DNA of 64,000 nt from Sphingomonas aerophila (GCF_014199305.1 NZ_JACIJK010000007.1:124001-188000); one strand, 5' to 3'; counted from the stretch's first letter, positions 50,183 through 59,346 are shown. The notes: generated by a model from the sequence alone, not told the origin. A program made the numbers and translations.

Positions 50183-51103
50183 TTACGCATCCTCTTCGAC
50201 GCGCTCGACCACAGGGGGATGGAGCCGCAGGCGATTGACTCGACGCTCGTCCGCATCGGTCACCTCCAGCCGCCAGCCGGAAGGATGGTCGACGCACTCA
50301 CCAACCGCCGGCACGCGCCCGGCCAGCACGGCTGCCAGCCCGCCGATCGTATCCACGTCGCTGTCCGCACGGCCCAGGCGCGTGTCGATCAACTCGGCCG
50401 CGTCCTCCAGTTCCGCGCGCGCGTCAGCGTCCCAGGCGCCGCCGTCGATCGGGACCAGCAGCGCTTCTGGCGCTTCGTCATGCTCATCCTCGATATGGCC
50501 GACAATCTCCTCGATCAGGTCCTCGATCGTGACCAGACCCTCGGTGCCGGAGAACTCGTCGAGCACGATGGCAAGATGCACTCGCTTGGCGCGCATGTCG
50601 GCCAGCAGGTCCAACGCGCCACGGCTCATGGGCACATAAAGCGGCTCGCGGATCAGGTCGGTGATCGACTCGGGCTTGGCCGCACCCGTCGCCAGGATCG
50701 CGAACACGTCCTTGACGTGCACCATGCCGATCACATGATCCAGGCTGTCGCGGTATACGGGCAGGCGGCTATGCCCCGCTTCGGCAAAGATCTGGACGAG
50801 GTGGTCGAACGTCGTCGCCTGTTCCACCGCGACGATGTCGGCGCGCGGGACACCAACATCGCCCGCGTCACGCTCACCGAAGTGCAGCAGGTTGCGAACC
50901 ATCTGCCTTTCGAGAAGCGACAGGTCGCCGGGCTCGTCCGGGGCGGGATCGCCCTCGTGCCGGTCCAGCGCATCCTCCAACTGGTCGCGCAACGTGTCCT
51001 CGGCATCGTTGCCGAAGATCAATCCCTTAAGCCCGCGCCAGATGCTTCCCTCGTCGCCGTTGGACGGGGCGCCCGCGCGGGCGCTACTTCGGTCGTCGGC
51101 CAT
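50183..51103 (-). CDS. corC: CorC/YbeX-type CBS-domain protein
   Basis: The 306-residue soluble protein has two CBS domains (about residues 80-215: GVPRADIVAVEQAT, SRLPVYRDSLDHVIGMVHVK, then VHLAIVLDEFSGTEGLVTIE). A CorC_HlyC domain follows, after DLIEEIVGHIEDEHDE. It lacks the membrane DUF21 part, so it is the short CorC/YbeX form. It lies at the end of the miaB-phoH-ybeY-corC order found widely in Proteobacteria. It was linked to Mg2+/Co2+ efflux and more recently to ribosome maintenance; the role here is inferred from synteny. Confidence 0.88.
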   Translation of the reverse strand: MADDRSSARAGAPSNGDEGSIWRGLKGLIFGNDAEDTLRDQLEDALDRHEGDPAPDEPGDLSLLERQMVRNLLHFGERDAGDVGVPRADIVAVEQATTFDHLVQIFAEAGHSRLPVYRDSLDHVIGMVHVKDVFAILATGAAKPESITDLIREPLYVPMSRGALDLLADMRAKRVHLAIVLDEFSGTEGLVTIEDLIEEIVGHIEDEHDEAPEALLVPIDGGAWDADARAELEDAAELIDTRLGRADSDVDTIGGLAAVLAGRVPAVGECVDHPSGWRLEVTDADERRVNRLRLHPPVVERVEEDA

Positions 51104-51112
51104 GGCCGGTAT

Positions 51113-51637
51113 TCATTCCTCCCTGACGAGGTAGGGATCCGCGATGCCAAGCGAGCCAAGCGCCTGGCGCTCGATCTCTTCCATGGCGTCCGCTTCCCCG
51201 TCCTCCAGATGATCATAGCCTAGCAGATGCAGAACGCCGTGCACCATCAAATGGGTTGCATGGGTTTCTACGGAGATGCCGCGCTCGGCCGCTTCGGCAA
51301 CGCACACGCCATGGGCGAGCACGATATCGCCCAGCAGCAACTCCCCATCGTCCGAGTTCTGGCTGACCGTGTCGATCAGGTCTGCCTGGATCATGGGAAA
51401 GGACAGGACGTTGGTCGGCTTGTCCTTGCCGCGATACTGCGCGTTGAGGCCGCGCACTTCCTCATCGGAGGCGAGCCGCACCGATAATTCGACCAGCGCT
51501 GGCGTGGTCAGGAGCTCGCCATGCGGCGTGCGCTCGATCGCGGCCCGGGCGGCGCGGGTGGCAAGCGCCTCCCAATCGGAACCTCCGGCCGGCGCTTCCG
51601 GCCAGGGTTCCTCCCGCAACAGGGCGATTTCAAGCAT
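51113..51637 (-). CDS. ybeY: endoribonuclease YbeY (rRNA maturation factor)
   Basis: The 174-residue metalloprotein has the UPF0054 zinc site HGVLHLLGYDH (His133, His137, His143) and the family stretch NVLSFPM. It processes the 3' end of 16S rRNA and takes part in ribosome quality control. The ATG at 51637 overlaps the end of phoH by 8 bases; a frame reaching 51808 is inside phoH and is rejected. Confidence 0.93.
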   Translation of the reverse strand: MLEIALLREEPWPEAPAGGSDWEALATRAARAAIERTPHGELLTTPALVELSVRLASDEEVRGLNAQYRGKDKPTNVLSFPMIQADLIDTVSQNSDDGELLLGDIVLAHGVCVAEAAERGISVETHATHLMVHGVLHLLGYDHLEDGEADAMEEIERQALGSLGIADPYLVREE

Positions 51638-52634
51638 CGGTGCCCTCGTAAGCTTCAACGATACGCCCGACGATGGGATGGCGAACGACGTCGCCCGCAC
51701 CGAATCGCGCAAAGGCGATGCCCTCGACGCCCTCAAGCCGGCGGGTCGCGTCGGCAAGCCCCGATGCCTGCACGCCGCCCGGCAGATCGGTCTGGTTGGG
51801 GTCGCCACAGATGACCATGCGGCTGTTCTGGCCGAACCGGGTCAGGAACATCTTCATCTGCGCGGGCGTGGTGTTCTGCGCCTCGTCCAGAATAACGAAC
51901 GCGTCCGCCAGCGTGCGCCCGCGCATGAACGCGATCGGCGCGATCTCGATTTCCCCACTCGCGATCCGGCGTTCGACCTGCTCGGCTGGCAAGCAGTCGT
52001 ACAGCGCGTCGTAGAGCGGGCGAAGGTATGGATCGACCTTCTCTTTCATGTCGCCGGGCAGGAAGCCCAGTCGTTCGCCCGCTTCCACGGCGGGACGTGA
52101 CAGGATCAGCCGCTGAACGGAGCCTGTGATGAGCTGCGCCACCGCCTGCGCGACCGCGACATAGGTCTTGCCGGTACCTGCGGGCCCGAGGGCGAAGATC
52201 ATCTCGTGGCTGGTCAGCGCGCGCATATAGTGTGCCTGTGCCGGCGTGCGCGGGACAATGGTCTTCTTGCGGGTACGGATCATGACAGAGGGCGCACCGG
52301 CGCCGCCGCCATCGGCGCGAATGATGCCGTCGAAATGCGGTTCGTCCGCCATGGCGATGGATGCGTCGACAAGACCCGTGTCGACCTCTTCACCGCGGCT
52401 GATCCGCGCATAGAGATCGTTCAGCACGTCACGAGCAAGCGCCACCTGCTCCGCTGATCCTTCAAGTCCCACCCGGTTGCCGCGTGCGGTGATATAGACC
52501 CCCAGGCGGTTCTCCAGAGCGACCAGATGCTGGTCGTACTGGCCGAACAACTGGCTCAGATACTGGGGTTTGTCGAACAACAGTTCCAGGCGGCTGCGTT
52601 CGCCAGGCTGAGCGGGGACGGGCTTTCGACTCAT
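51630..52634 (-). CDS. phoH: PhoH-like P-loop ATPase (YbeZ)
   Basis: The 334-residue protein has an N-terminal KH-like region, NRLGVYITARGNRVGLEG. The ATPase has Walker A ALGPAGTGKTYVAVAQA (residues 150-157), Walker B FVILDEAQNTTPAQMK and a late arginine-rich motif. PhoH/YbeZ proteins bind nucleotide and RNA and work with YbeY, whose gene overlaps this one. The 180-bp gap to miaB has room for its own promoter, but I saw no clear hexamers. Confidence 0.92.
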   Translation of the reverse strand: MSRKPVPAQPGERSRLELLFDKPQYLSQLFGQYDQHLVALENRLGVYITARGNRVGLEGSAEQVALARDVLNDLYARISRGEEVDTGLVDASIAMADEPHFDGIIRADGGGAGAPSVMIRTRKKTIVPRTPAQAHYMRALTSHEMIFALGPAGTGKTYVAVAQAVAQLITGSVQRLILSRPAVEAGERLGFLPGDMKEKVDPYLRPLYDALYDCLPAEQVERRIASGEIEIAPIAFMRGRTLADAFVILDEAQNTTPAQMKMFLTRFGQNSRMVICGDPNQTDLPGGVQASGLADATRRLEGVEGIAFARFGAGDVVRHPIVGRIVEAYEGTDA

Positions 52635-52814
52635 GCGATCCTTTCGGGCGGGGGCACGATTGCCATGTAGGGACGGGCACTGGTCCAGAGAAGCGGTGGG
52701 AAGAGGACACGGCCAATCACGCGATCAAGAAAGTGGCACGGCTCGCGCCCGGGTAACAGCCGGAATCCGTATCACCTGAAGCAAGATGGCCGGGATGAAC
52801 CCGCCGCCTCCCGA

Positions 52815-54146
52815 TCAGGCAGCGACGGCAGCCGGGGACACGGGCACACCGGCCAGCGAGTTTGGCCCCGCCTGAATCAGGTCGACCTCCACCAGTGCGC
52901 CGATCGGCGCCTCGGTCAACAGGTGCACCGACTGGAGCCAGGGCGACTTGCCCAGCATCTGGCCGGCAAGCTTGCCCCGCCGTTCCACCAGCACCGTGCA
53001 GCGCCGCCCCAGGCTGGCGCGGTTGAACGCGTGCTGGTCGCGGTTGAGCGAGGCCTGCAACCGCTGAAGCCGGTCGTCCATCACCTCCGGTGCGATCTGG
53101 TCGGAGATCTCGGCGGCGGGAGTGCCGGGGCGCGGACTGTACTTGAAGGAGAACGCCTGGGCATAGCCGACCTCGTCGACAAGGCTCAGTGTGTCGGCGA
53201 ACTCGGCCTCCGTCTCACCCGGAAATCCTACAATGAAGTCGCCCGACAAGGCGATGTCTGGCCGCACGGCGCGGATGCGGTCGAGCAGGCGCAGATAGCC
53301 GTCACGCGTGTGGTGGCGGTTCATCGCGCGCAGCACCCGGTCGGCGCCCGCCTGCACGGGCAGGTGCAGGAATGGCATCAGGCTTTCGACCTCGCCATGC
53401 GCGCGGATCAGCCCCTCGGCCATGTCGTTGGGGTGACTGGTCGTATACCGAATGCGGGAAAGGCCGGGGATGCGGTCGAGCACGCGGATCAGGTCGTGCA
53501 GCCCGCGACCGTCCGCGTCCGCCCAGGCGTTCACGTTCTGGCCGAGGAGCGTGATCTCGCGCGCACCGGCATCGACCAGAGCCCGGGCTTCGTCGATGAT
53601 CGCGTCGAAGCCGCGGCTGACTTCTGCGCCACGAGTATAGGGCACGACGCAATAGGTGCAGAACTTGTCGCATCCTTCCTGCACGGTCAGAAAAGCGCTG
53701 GGCGCCACACTGCGACGCGCAGGGAGCCGGCCGAACTTGGCAAGGCGGGCGAGGTCGGTGTCGAGTGCTGGCGTACCCGCCGCTGCATCGGCGACCAGAC
53801 GCGGTAGATTGTGATAGGCTTGTGGCCCGACCACCACGTCCACCTTTGCGCGGGCAACGATTTCCTCACCCTCCGCCTGTGCGACACAGCCGGCAACCGC
53901 GATCATCGGCGCGGTCCGACCCTCCAGCCGCGCATTCTTGCGCAGCCGGCCGATGTCCGAATAAACCTTCTCGGTCGCCCTTTCGCGGATGTGACAGGTG
54001 TTGAGCACCACCAGGTCAGCGCTGCCAGCGTCCGCAGCCGCGGTCATGCCGTCGGCGGCCATCAACTCGGCCATCCGCTCGCCGTCATAGACGTTCATCT
54101 GGCAGCCGAACGACTTGACGTGAAAGGTTTTTGGAGGGGACGACAT
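52815..54146 (-). CDS. miaB: tRNA-2-methylthio-N6-dimethylallyladenosine synthase
   Basis: The 443-residue radical-SAM methylthiotransferase has three Cys in the N-terminal UPF0004 domain: SFGCQMN, LNTCHIRERA and VAGCVAQAEG. The SAM cluster motif is QEGCDKFCTYCVVPYTRG, and a TRAM domain is at the C-terminus. It adds the methylthio group to i6A37 in tRNAs reading UNN codons. The cluster order miaB-phoH-ybeY-corC is conserved. The gap of 51 bp to plsC upstream suggests read-through from the tsaB end. Confidence 0.94.
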   Translation of the reverse strand: MSSPPKTFHVKSFGCQMNVYDGERMAELMAADGMTAAADAGSADLVVLNTCHIRERATEKVYSDIGRLRKNARLEGRTAPMIAVAGCVAQAEGEEIVARAKVDVVVGPQAYHNLPRLVADAAAGTPALDTDLARLAKFGRLPARRSVAPSAFLTVQEGCDKFCTYCVVPYTRGAEVSRGFDAIIDEARALVDAGAREITLLGQNVNAWADADGRGLHDLIRVLDRIPGLSRIRYTTSHPNDMAEGLIRAHGEVESLMPFLHLPVQAGADRVLRAMNRHHTRDGYLRLLDRIRAVRPDIALSGDFIVGFPGETEAEFADTLSLVDEVGYAQAFSFKYSPRPGTPAAEISDQIAPEVMDDRLQRLQASLNRDQHAFNRASLGRRCTVLVERRGKLAGQMLGKSPWLQSVHLLTEAPIGALVEVDLIQAGPNSLAGVPVSPAAVAA

Positions 54147-54197
54147 CTCGCGGCCCTGTACCCGGTTAAGCCCTGATGGTGAAGGGGTGGCCGCAGG

Positions 54198-54935
54198 TCA
54201 GCCCTGTTGAGCTTGCGTGCGCGTGCCCAAGGCTTCTTCGATCCGTTCGCGCGCGGTGGCGGCAATGGCTTTGCGACCGCCAGCCGCAACGGGGTCGATC
54301 GGTTTCAGGCAGTGCACCCTGACGGCTATTGTGCCGACCCGCCCCAGGACGCGGCGCGCGTTGGCGGCTCCACCCTCTTCGCCCCATGCGACCTCAGCGG
54401 CAAGGTTCCCATAGTCCAGGAATACAGGCTGCAGCCGTGCCCCTGGCGAGGGCGGGTCGAGGGCGCCGAACAGCGCCGGCTTGAAGGGCAACAACGTGAC
54501 CCCGTCGCCCGTCGTACCTTCGGGGAAAATCGCAACCGGCCCTGCGGCCATGCCCGCCTGGATCGCGGCGATCTGGGCGGGAACGGCCCGGCGCTCATCC
54601 CGACGTATGAAGATCGTCCGGTTGAGGGTGGCCAGCCAGCCGATGACCGGCACGCCCTCCAGCTCCGCCTTGGATACGAAGGCGCAGCCGCACGTGCCGC
54701 CCAGGATAAGGATGTCGAGCCAGCTGAGATGATTGGCGACCACCATCACATCTTGCCGCAAGGGCTCGCCGACCAAGCTGGCCCGGACACCGCAAGCGCG
54801 TGCCGCGGCAGCGAGGAAGCGGGTAGGCCAGGGGGAAGGCCGCCCGACCACTCGCCACGCTCCATGCATCATCAGATAGCCGGGAACGAGCAGAAGCAGC
54901 CGGCTCAAGCGACCGACGAACCGCAGGCGACTCAC
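54198..54935 (-). CDS. plsC: 1-acyl-sn-glycerol-3-phosphate acyltransferase
   Basis: The 245-residue protein has a membrane-associating N-terminus (LLLLVPGYLMMHGAW). The acyltransferase motifs are NHLSWLD (NHx4D, Asn68-Asp74) and FPEGTTGDG (residues 137-145). It acylates lysophosphatidic acid in phospholipid synthesis, or a related lyso-lipid such as ornithine lipid. It starts at the ATGA overlap with the fur stop. PlsC and OlsA-type enzymes cannot be told apart here. Confidence 0.87.
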   Translation of the reverse strand: MSRLRFVGRLSRLLLLVPGYLMMHGAWRVVGRPSPWPTRFLAAAARACGVRASLVGEPLRQDVMVVANHLSWLDILILGGTCGCAFVSKAELEGVPVIGWLATLNRTIFIRRDERRAVPAQIAAIQAGMAAGPVAIFPEGTTGDGVTLLPFKPALFGALDPPSPGARLQPVFLDYGNLAAEVAWGEEGGAANARRVLGRVGTIAVRVHCLKPIDPVAAGGRKAIAATARERIEEALGTRTQAQQG

Positions 54936-55354
54936 GCCTTGCGGTCGAGGCTGACGCCGTAAAGCTCCATTCGGTGATCAACCAATCGGAAGCCTAGCTT
55001 CTCGGCAATCGCCTTCTGCAATTGCTCGAGTTCGGGATCGACGAACTCGATGACCCGGCCCGACTCGACGTCGATCAAATGGTCGTGATGTGCTTCCGGC
55101 GCTGGCTCGTAGCGCGCGCGACCATCGCCGAAGTCGTGGCGGTCGAGGATGCCGGCCTCTTCGAACAGGCGAACCGTGCGGTACACGGTGGCGATGGAGA
55201 TGCCGGGGTCGATGGCGGATGCACGCTCATAGACCTTCTCGACGTCCGGATGATCCTCTGCCTCGGACAGGACGCGGGCGATCACCCGGCGCTGCTCGGT
55301 GATGCGGAGCCCCTTTTGATTGCAAAGGGCTTCAAGATCGATGTTACGCGCCAT
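54932..55354 (-). CDS. fur: Fur-family metalloregulator
   Basis: The 140-residue protein has a winged helix (QRRVIARVLSEAEDHPDVE and GISIATVYRTVRLFEEAG). The metal site is AHHDHLIDVESG (His89, His90, Asp91, His92). The C-terminal CxxC zinc pairs of E. coli Fur are missing and the only Cys is Cys11, as in alphaproteobacterial Fur/Mur proteins that sense Fe or Mn. It lies in the mucR-fur-plsC-miaB run. Whether it responds to iron or manganese is not clear; mntH is a possible target in this window. Confidence 0.9.
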   Translation of the reverse strand: MARNIDLEALCNQKGLRITEQRRVIARVLSEAEDHPDVEKVYERASAIDPGISIATVYRTVRLFEEAGILDRHDFGDGRARYEPAPEAHHDHLIDVESGRVIEFVDPELEQLQKAIAEKLGFRLVDHRMELYGVSLDRKA

Positions 55355-55414
55355 GGCCTGTATCTACTCGCCTTCGCTTGTTGCGAAAAGCGCTACCGAC
55401 TCGCAAAAGCCGGA

Positions 55415-55816
55415 TCAGGCGCTTGGTCGTTTCCGATTGGCGGCCGTGCCCAGCCCGATCTGCTTGGCTAGGTCGCGCCGTCGAGCCGCATAAGCGGGCG
55501 CAACCATCGGGTAATCAACGGGCAGGTTCCACTTGGCGCGGTACTGTTCGGGGGTCATGTTGTAATGGATCATCAAGTGCCGGCGCAGCATTTTTAAACG
55601 CTTACCATCTTCCAGGCAGACAAGATGGTCATCAGCAATCGACTGCTCCGGGGCTACTGCCGGCGGAGCGGCGGTCACTGTCGACGAATCGAGCGCCGCC
55701 AAAGCACCATGAACGGTCTGAATCAGTTCGGGGAGGTCACTGGTCGGGACCGAATTGTTGCTCACATGTGCCGCAACAATCTCAGCAGTAAGCGACACCA
55801 GTTCGGGACATTCCAT
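55415..55816 (-). CDS. MucR/Ros-family zinc-finger transcriptional regulator
   Basis: The 133-residue protein has the MucR core CLEDGKRLKMLRRHLMIHYN and TPEQYRAKWNLPVDYPMVAP. The prokaryotic zinc finger uses Cys67, Asp70, His80 and His84, so the second Cys of Ros is an Asp here, as in the Cys-Asp-His2 variants known from Mesorhizobium. MucR proteins are histone-like silencers that control exopolysaccharide, motility and cell-cycle genes. The ATG at 55816 gives the family-like start MECPELVSLTAEIV; a GTG at 55843 is also possible. It lies between rimI and fur with gaps of 84 and 60 bp, so it may have its own promoter. Confidence 0.9.
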   Translation of the reverse strand: MECPELVSLTAEIVAAHVSNNSVPTSDLPELIQTVHGALAALDSSTVTAAPPAVAPEQSIADDHLVCLEDGKRLKMLRRHLMIHYNMTPEQYRAKWNLPVDYPMVAPAYAARRRDLAKQIGLGTAANRKRPSA

Positions 55817-55900
55817 TGATCGATTAACGTCCTGCAAAATCACGTATGAAATTCGCTATCACTGTTGCCCGGCGCAGATGCAACCCAATGTCCGAGATCA

Positions 55901-56377
55901 TCATTTCTCTGGTGAGAAGCGGCGATAGCTGTGCGCATCGTGTGCAGTTCCGGTGACTGAGCGATAATAGCCGCGACGTTCGCCAACCTTGTGGAACCCG
56001 TTCTGTGCGTAAAGCCGACCTGCTTCGTTGCCCGCGCGTACTTCCAAGTGCATGATTTTCGTGCCGGATTGTTCAACGTCCGCAATCGCGGCGCGTAGCA
56101 AGGCGCCGCCGATCCCCTGTCGGCGAAAATCAGGCGCCACCGCCAGCAACAGCAATTCCGCCTCGTCCAGCACGGTTCGGACGAGCGCAAAACCGGCTGG
56201 AACGTTGTCAATAAAGGCCAGGGTGAGGCGCACTCCCGGCATGGCGAGCACCCCCAGAACCTGTCCGTGCGTCCAGGCTTCGCCAAAGCGAGGGTCGAAG
56301 CTTGCGGCCATCAGCGCATCCACGGCCGCGATATCGCGAGAAGCCCCGGGGCGCAGCGTGACCTGGCGAGTCGCCAT
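55901..56377 (-). CDS. rimI: GNAT N-acetyltransferase, RimI-like
   Basis: The 158-residue acetyltransferase has the acetyl-CoA loop FRRQGIGGALLRAA and the downstream EAGRLYAQNGFHKVGERRGY, close to the RimI pattern. RimI acetylates the N-terminus of ribosomal protein S18 or of other proteins. It overlaps the tsaB stop by one base, matching the very common tsaB-rimI pair. The name rests on synteny plus motif. Confidence 0.85.
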   Translation of the reverse strand: MATRQVTLRPGASRDIAAVDALMAASFDPRFGEAWTHGQVLGVLAMPGVRLTLAFIDNVPAGFALVRTVLDEAELLLLAVAPDFRRQGIGGALLRAAIADVEQSGTKIMHLEVRAGNEAGRLYAQNGFHKVGERRGYYRSVTGTAHDAHSYRRFSPEK

Positions 56378-57000
56378 CAGCGTACCGCGGGCACCTTGGC
56401 ATCCGGCGCGCGCCCATAAAGCGGGCGCGGCGAAAGGGCGCGGGCTGCAACGGGCAAGAGCACCGCATCGCCGGCATCGGGCCAGCTGTCCTCACCCACC
56501 AGGCCGGGGTCGAGTGCCCGCAACGGCGCCAGGCCGGAACCCGCCGCCGGTCGCCCGTCCAAGGCGGCCAGCGTCGCCGCTGGCGGGCGGGACGCGAGCG
56601 TGTCGAGTGGCTGAAGATCGGACGCGAAAGTCTGCATGAACAATTCGCCATGCCCACCTTCCAGCACGGCGGCAAGCGCGGGCGCGCCCGTGCGGTTCAG
56701 GGCGGCGGCCGCGATCAGGGCGACCGATGAGTACCCCGAAACCGGGACGTTCCAGCCTAATGCCAGGCCCCGCGCCGCTGCCAGGCCGACACGGATCCCG
56801 GTGAAGCTGCCGGGGCCGCAATCCACCAGGATTCGGTCGGCCCGCCCACCGCCCGGCAATTCGGCAATCATGGGGACCAGTCGCTCGGCGTGCCCGCGTC
56901 CGACGACCTGATGGTTTCGCGCAATCACCTGGCCTTTGTCGATCAAGGCGACCGAGCAGGCGGCAGTGGCGGTGTCAATCACCAGGGTCAGCCCCGGCAT
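56377..57000 (-). CDS. tsaB: tRNA threonylcarbamoyladenosine biosynthesis protein TsaB
   Basis: The 207-residue ASKHA-fold protein has LVIDTATAACSVALID at the start and CGPGSFTGIRVGLAAARGLAL, the TsaB signature. It scaffolds TsaD and TsaE in making t6A37 on ANN-decoding tRNAs. The start at 57000 (MPGLTLVIDTA) is favoured; a longer frame to 57042 would overlap the upstream gene. It is followed by rimI. A transcription start within or before the nitroreductase-like gene is likely. Confidence 0.9.
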   Translation of the reverse strand: MPGLTLVIDTATAACSVALIDKGQVIARNHQVVGRGHAERLVPMIAELPGGGRADRILVDCGPGSFTGIRVGLAAARGLALGWNVPVSGYSSVALIAAAALNRTGAPALAAVLEGGHGELFMQTFASDLQPLDTLASRPPAATLAALDGRPAAGSGLAPLRALDPGLVGEDSWPDAGDAVLLPVAARALSPRPLYGRAPDAKVPAVR

Positions 57001-57034
57001 GCCTGCCGGGTCACTACCCTCGGTCGCAATCCCC

Positions 57035-57625
57035 TCAAGCAATCCGGTTGAACTTCTCGAACGCGGGACGTGGCAGGCGTTCGTGGAGCGTGCTCACGTC
57101 ACCATGGCCCAGCGTGGAAATGAAGTTGGCATGGACCGAAGGCTGATCGGCAAAGAACGCCTTGTCCACCGCGCCGGCGTCGAACCCGGACATGGGGCCG
57201 GTGCCAAGGCCCAGCGCTCGCGCGGCCATGATGAAGTACGCGCCCTGCAACGTCGAATTGCGGAATGCGGATGCCTGGCGCAGCTCGGCGTTACCGGTGA
57301 ACCAGCTCTTCGCGTCGACGTGCGGGAACAACTCGGGGAGGTATTCATGGAACTCGGTGTCCATGCCGATCACGACGCTGACAGGCGCGGCCAGGATCTT
57401 TTCGCCATTGGTGCCGGTAGCACAGGCGGCAAGCTTTGCCTTCGACTCCTGGCTGACGCACCAGACCAGTCGCGCCGGCATCTGGTTGGCGCTGGTCGGC
57501 GCCATTTTCATCAAGTCCCAGATCGCATGGAGGTCACTCTCCGCGACCGGTTCGTCCGTGTAGTGATTGAAGGTACGTGCTTCGCGAAACAGCTGATCCA
57601 GCGCCTGGTCGTTGATCGCCGGCAT
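57035..57625 (-). CDS. malonic semialdehyde reductase, RutE/HadB-type nitroreductase
   Basis: The 196-residue flavoprotein of the nitroreductase family has RTFNHYTDEPVAESDLHAIW, MAPTSANQMPARLVW, ASAFRNSTLQGAYFIMAARA and LGLGTGPMSGFDAGAVDKAF. This set matches RutE, which reduces malonic semialdehyde to 3-hydroxypropionate in pyrimidine breakdown. No other rut gene is present, so it is more likely a stand-alone detoxifying reductase. The ATG at 57625 overlaps the nifU-like stop (TGATG); the TTG just before it is not preferred. Confidence 0.86.
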   Translation of the reverse strand: MPAINDQALDQLFREARTFNHYTDEPVAESDLHAIWDLMKMAPTSANQMPARLVWCVSQESKAKLAACATGTNGEKILAAPVSVVIGMDTEFHEYLPELFPHVDAKSWFTGNAELRQASAFRNSTLQGAYFIMAARALGLGTGPMSGFDAGAVDKAFFADQPSVHANFISTLGHGDVSTLHERLPRPAFEKFNRIA

Positions 57626-58197
57626 CAAACCGCCCTCACTTCGGTGACTTCCGGGACATAATAGCGCAGCAGCTGTTCGATCCCGTTCTTCAGTGTGGCG
57701 GTCGAGGACGGGCAGCCGGCGCAGGCGCCGTGCATGCGCAGGAAGACCTTGCCCTTGTCGAACCCGCGATAAACGATGTCGCCGCCGTCGTTGGCCACGG
57801 CCGGACGCACGCGGGTGTCGATCAACTCGCGGATCTGGGCCACGATCTCCGCATCGGCGGGATCGTCGGTGATGCCATCATCCTCGGTCGGAACGCTGAA
57901 CCCGGCTGCGGCCGGGCGGAATAGCGGCATCTGCGCGGTGAAATGATCGAGCAGGATGGCAAGCACGTCCGGCTTCAGGTCACGCCAGTCGGTGCCGGGC
58001 GCCGCGGTCACGGACACGAAGTCGCGGCCGAAGAACACGCCCGTCACGTCGCCCAGCGCAAAGATCGCCTCGGCGAGCGGGCTCGCTTCGGCCTCCTCGG
58101 GGGTGGCGAAGTCGCGCGTGCCGGCGCCCATGACGGTTCGGCCCGGCAGGAATTTCAGTGTTGCCGGGTTGGGCGTGGATTCTGTCTCGATCAGCAT
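57625..58197 (-). CDS. NifU/Nfu-type iron-sulfur scaffold protein
   Basis: The 190-residue protein has the N-terminal Nfu_N domain (MLIETESTPNPATLKFLPG) and the C-terminal NifU-like domain with MHGACAGCPSSTATLKNGIE. The CxxC pair is Cys159/Cys162. It carries Fe-S clusters to target enzymes; MiaB downstream is one candidate client. It starts at the ATG at 58197; the longer frame to 58470 would overlap the hydroxylase gene. It overlaps the nitroreductase gene by one base. Confidence 0.92.
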   Translation of the reverse strand: MLIETESTPNPATLKFLPGRTVMGAGTRDFATPEEAEASPLAEAIFALGDVTGVFFGRDFVSVTAAPGTDWRDLKPDVLAILLDHFTAQMPLFRPAAAGFSVPTEDDGITDDPADAEIVAQIRELIDTRVRPAVANDGGDIVYRGFDKGKVFLRMHGACAGCPSSTATLKNGIEQLLRYYVPEVTEVRAV

Positions 58198-58289
58198 GGC
58201 TGCCATGTGGCGTCCCCGCGCGGGGGGATCAAGCACGTCGAGGGAAACGATCCCTTTCGCCCGAACAAGCCGGCCGAAGCCGCTCGACC

Positions 58290-59162
58290 TCAGTAATCGA
58301 GCTGCTTTACCGCCTGATTCCAGCTGTCGATGTTGTCGCGCGCTTCCTGCACAAAGGCCGATCGCTTGACGAAGCCCATGAAGAACTCGGCGAACCACCT
58401 GCCCGGCTGTCGCAGCGGCCGCTCGAACTGGATCAACAGCACGACTCGCGTGGATCCGGTGTCGTTCCACACCTCGTGCTGATAGGTGTCGTCGAACACC
58501 AGCGTTTCGCCCTCCGCCCAGCGGACGACGCGGTCATGGACGCGCATCCGGACGTCGCCGTCACGCGGCACGATCAGGCCTAGGTGACAGGTGATCAGCC
58601 CCTTGGTGACACCGCGGTGATCGGGAATGTGAGTGCCGGGCGCCAGGATCGAGAAAAAGGCGCTATTGAGGCCGGGGATCTGCTCCACCAGGGCAGTCGT
58701 GCGCGGGCACCGATCGGCATTGTCGTCGATGCGATAACCATAGCCCCACAGGAAGAATGACCGCCACTTGTTCACCTCCGCGATTGAGCGGTGGTCGGGG
58801 GAAATGGTGGCAAGGCTAGGCGCTGCCTCGCCGCGAAGCGCGACCGCCCGCGCTTCGTCGCGAATCGCTTCCCAATTTTCCCGCAACATCTGCGTCCACG
58901 GGAAGGCGCGCACATCCAGCACCGGGTCGTTCGGAACCACCGAGGACGACGCGATCAGCTTGTCGAAGATGCCGCGGAGGTGCTTGCCGATCGTGATGAT
59001 CAGGGGGCGCCCACGCTCCGCCTCCATTCGGGCGCCGGGCACGGGAGCGCCGGAGATCACGTTTAGGTCGGGAACCATCCCGGGCTGCGCCGGACCATTC
59101 GCTAGTGGATCCCGCCGTCGATCAGCGGCCATCTGGCCCAGCATATTCGCACCGCTCGTCAT
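58290..59162 (-). CDS. aspartyl/asparaginyl beta-hydroxylase-like dioxygenase, LpxO-type
   Basis: The 290-residue protein ends in the Asp/Asn hydroxylase fold. Candidate Fe(II) and 2-oxoglutarate ligands are His182 (IPDHRGVTKGLITCHLG), His193 and His229 (VFDDTYQHEVWND). FDD before the last His is typical of LpxO, which hydroxylates the secondary acyl chain of lipid A. The first 50 or so residues are unconserved and the start is uncertain (ATG at 59162 chosen; ATGs at 59144 and 59075 are possible). The gene diverges from the M16 peptidase gene. Lipid hydroxylation is inferred from family resemblance. Confidence 0.8.
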   Translation of the reverse strand: MTSGANMLGQMAADRRRDPLANGPAQPGMVPDLNVISGAPVPGARMEAERGRPLIITIGKHLRGIFDKLIASSSVVPNDPVLDVRAFPWTQMLRENWEAIRDEARAVALRGEAAPSLATISPDHRSIAEVNKWRSFFLWGYGYRIDDNADRCPRTTALVEQIPGLNSAFFSILAPGTHIPDHRGVTKGLITCHLGLIVPRDGDVRMRVHDRVVRWAEGETLVFDDTYQHEVWNDTGSTRVVLLIQFERPLRQPGRWFAEFFMGFVKRSAFVQEARDNIDSWNQAVKQLDY

Positions 59163-59346
59163 ACGTTCAATGCCCTGCGACCGAACCATGCGCCGTCGAC
59201 GCGCTGGACCGGCGGTTCGGCCGGTCCATGGCATGGGTGGTAGCCCGCATCTGGGTCGAAAAGATGGCAGGCGGCGACAGGCCGGATCGTAATCAGCCAC
59301 CGTCTGATCGCTGGCGGGGAAGCGCCGGGGCCGCTATGGCGAGGAC

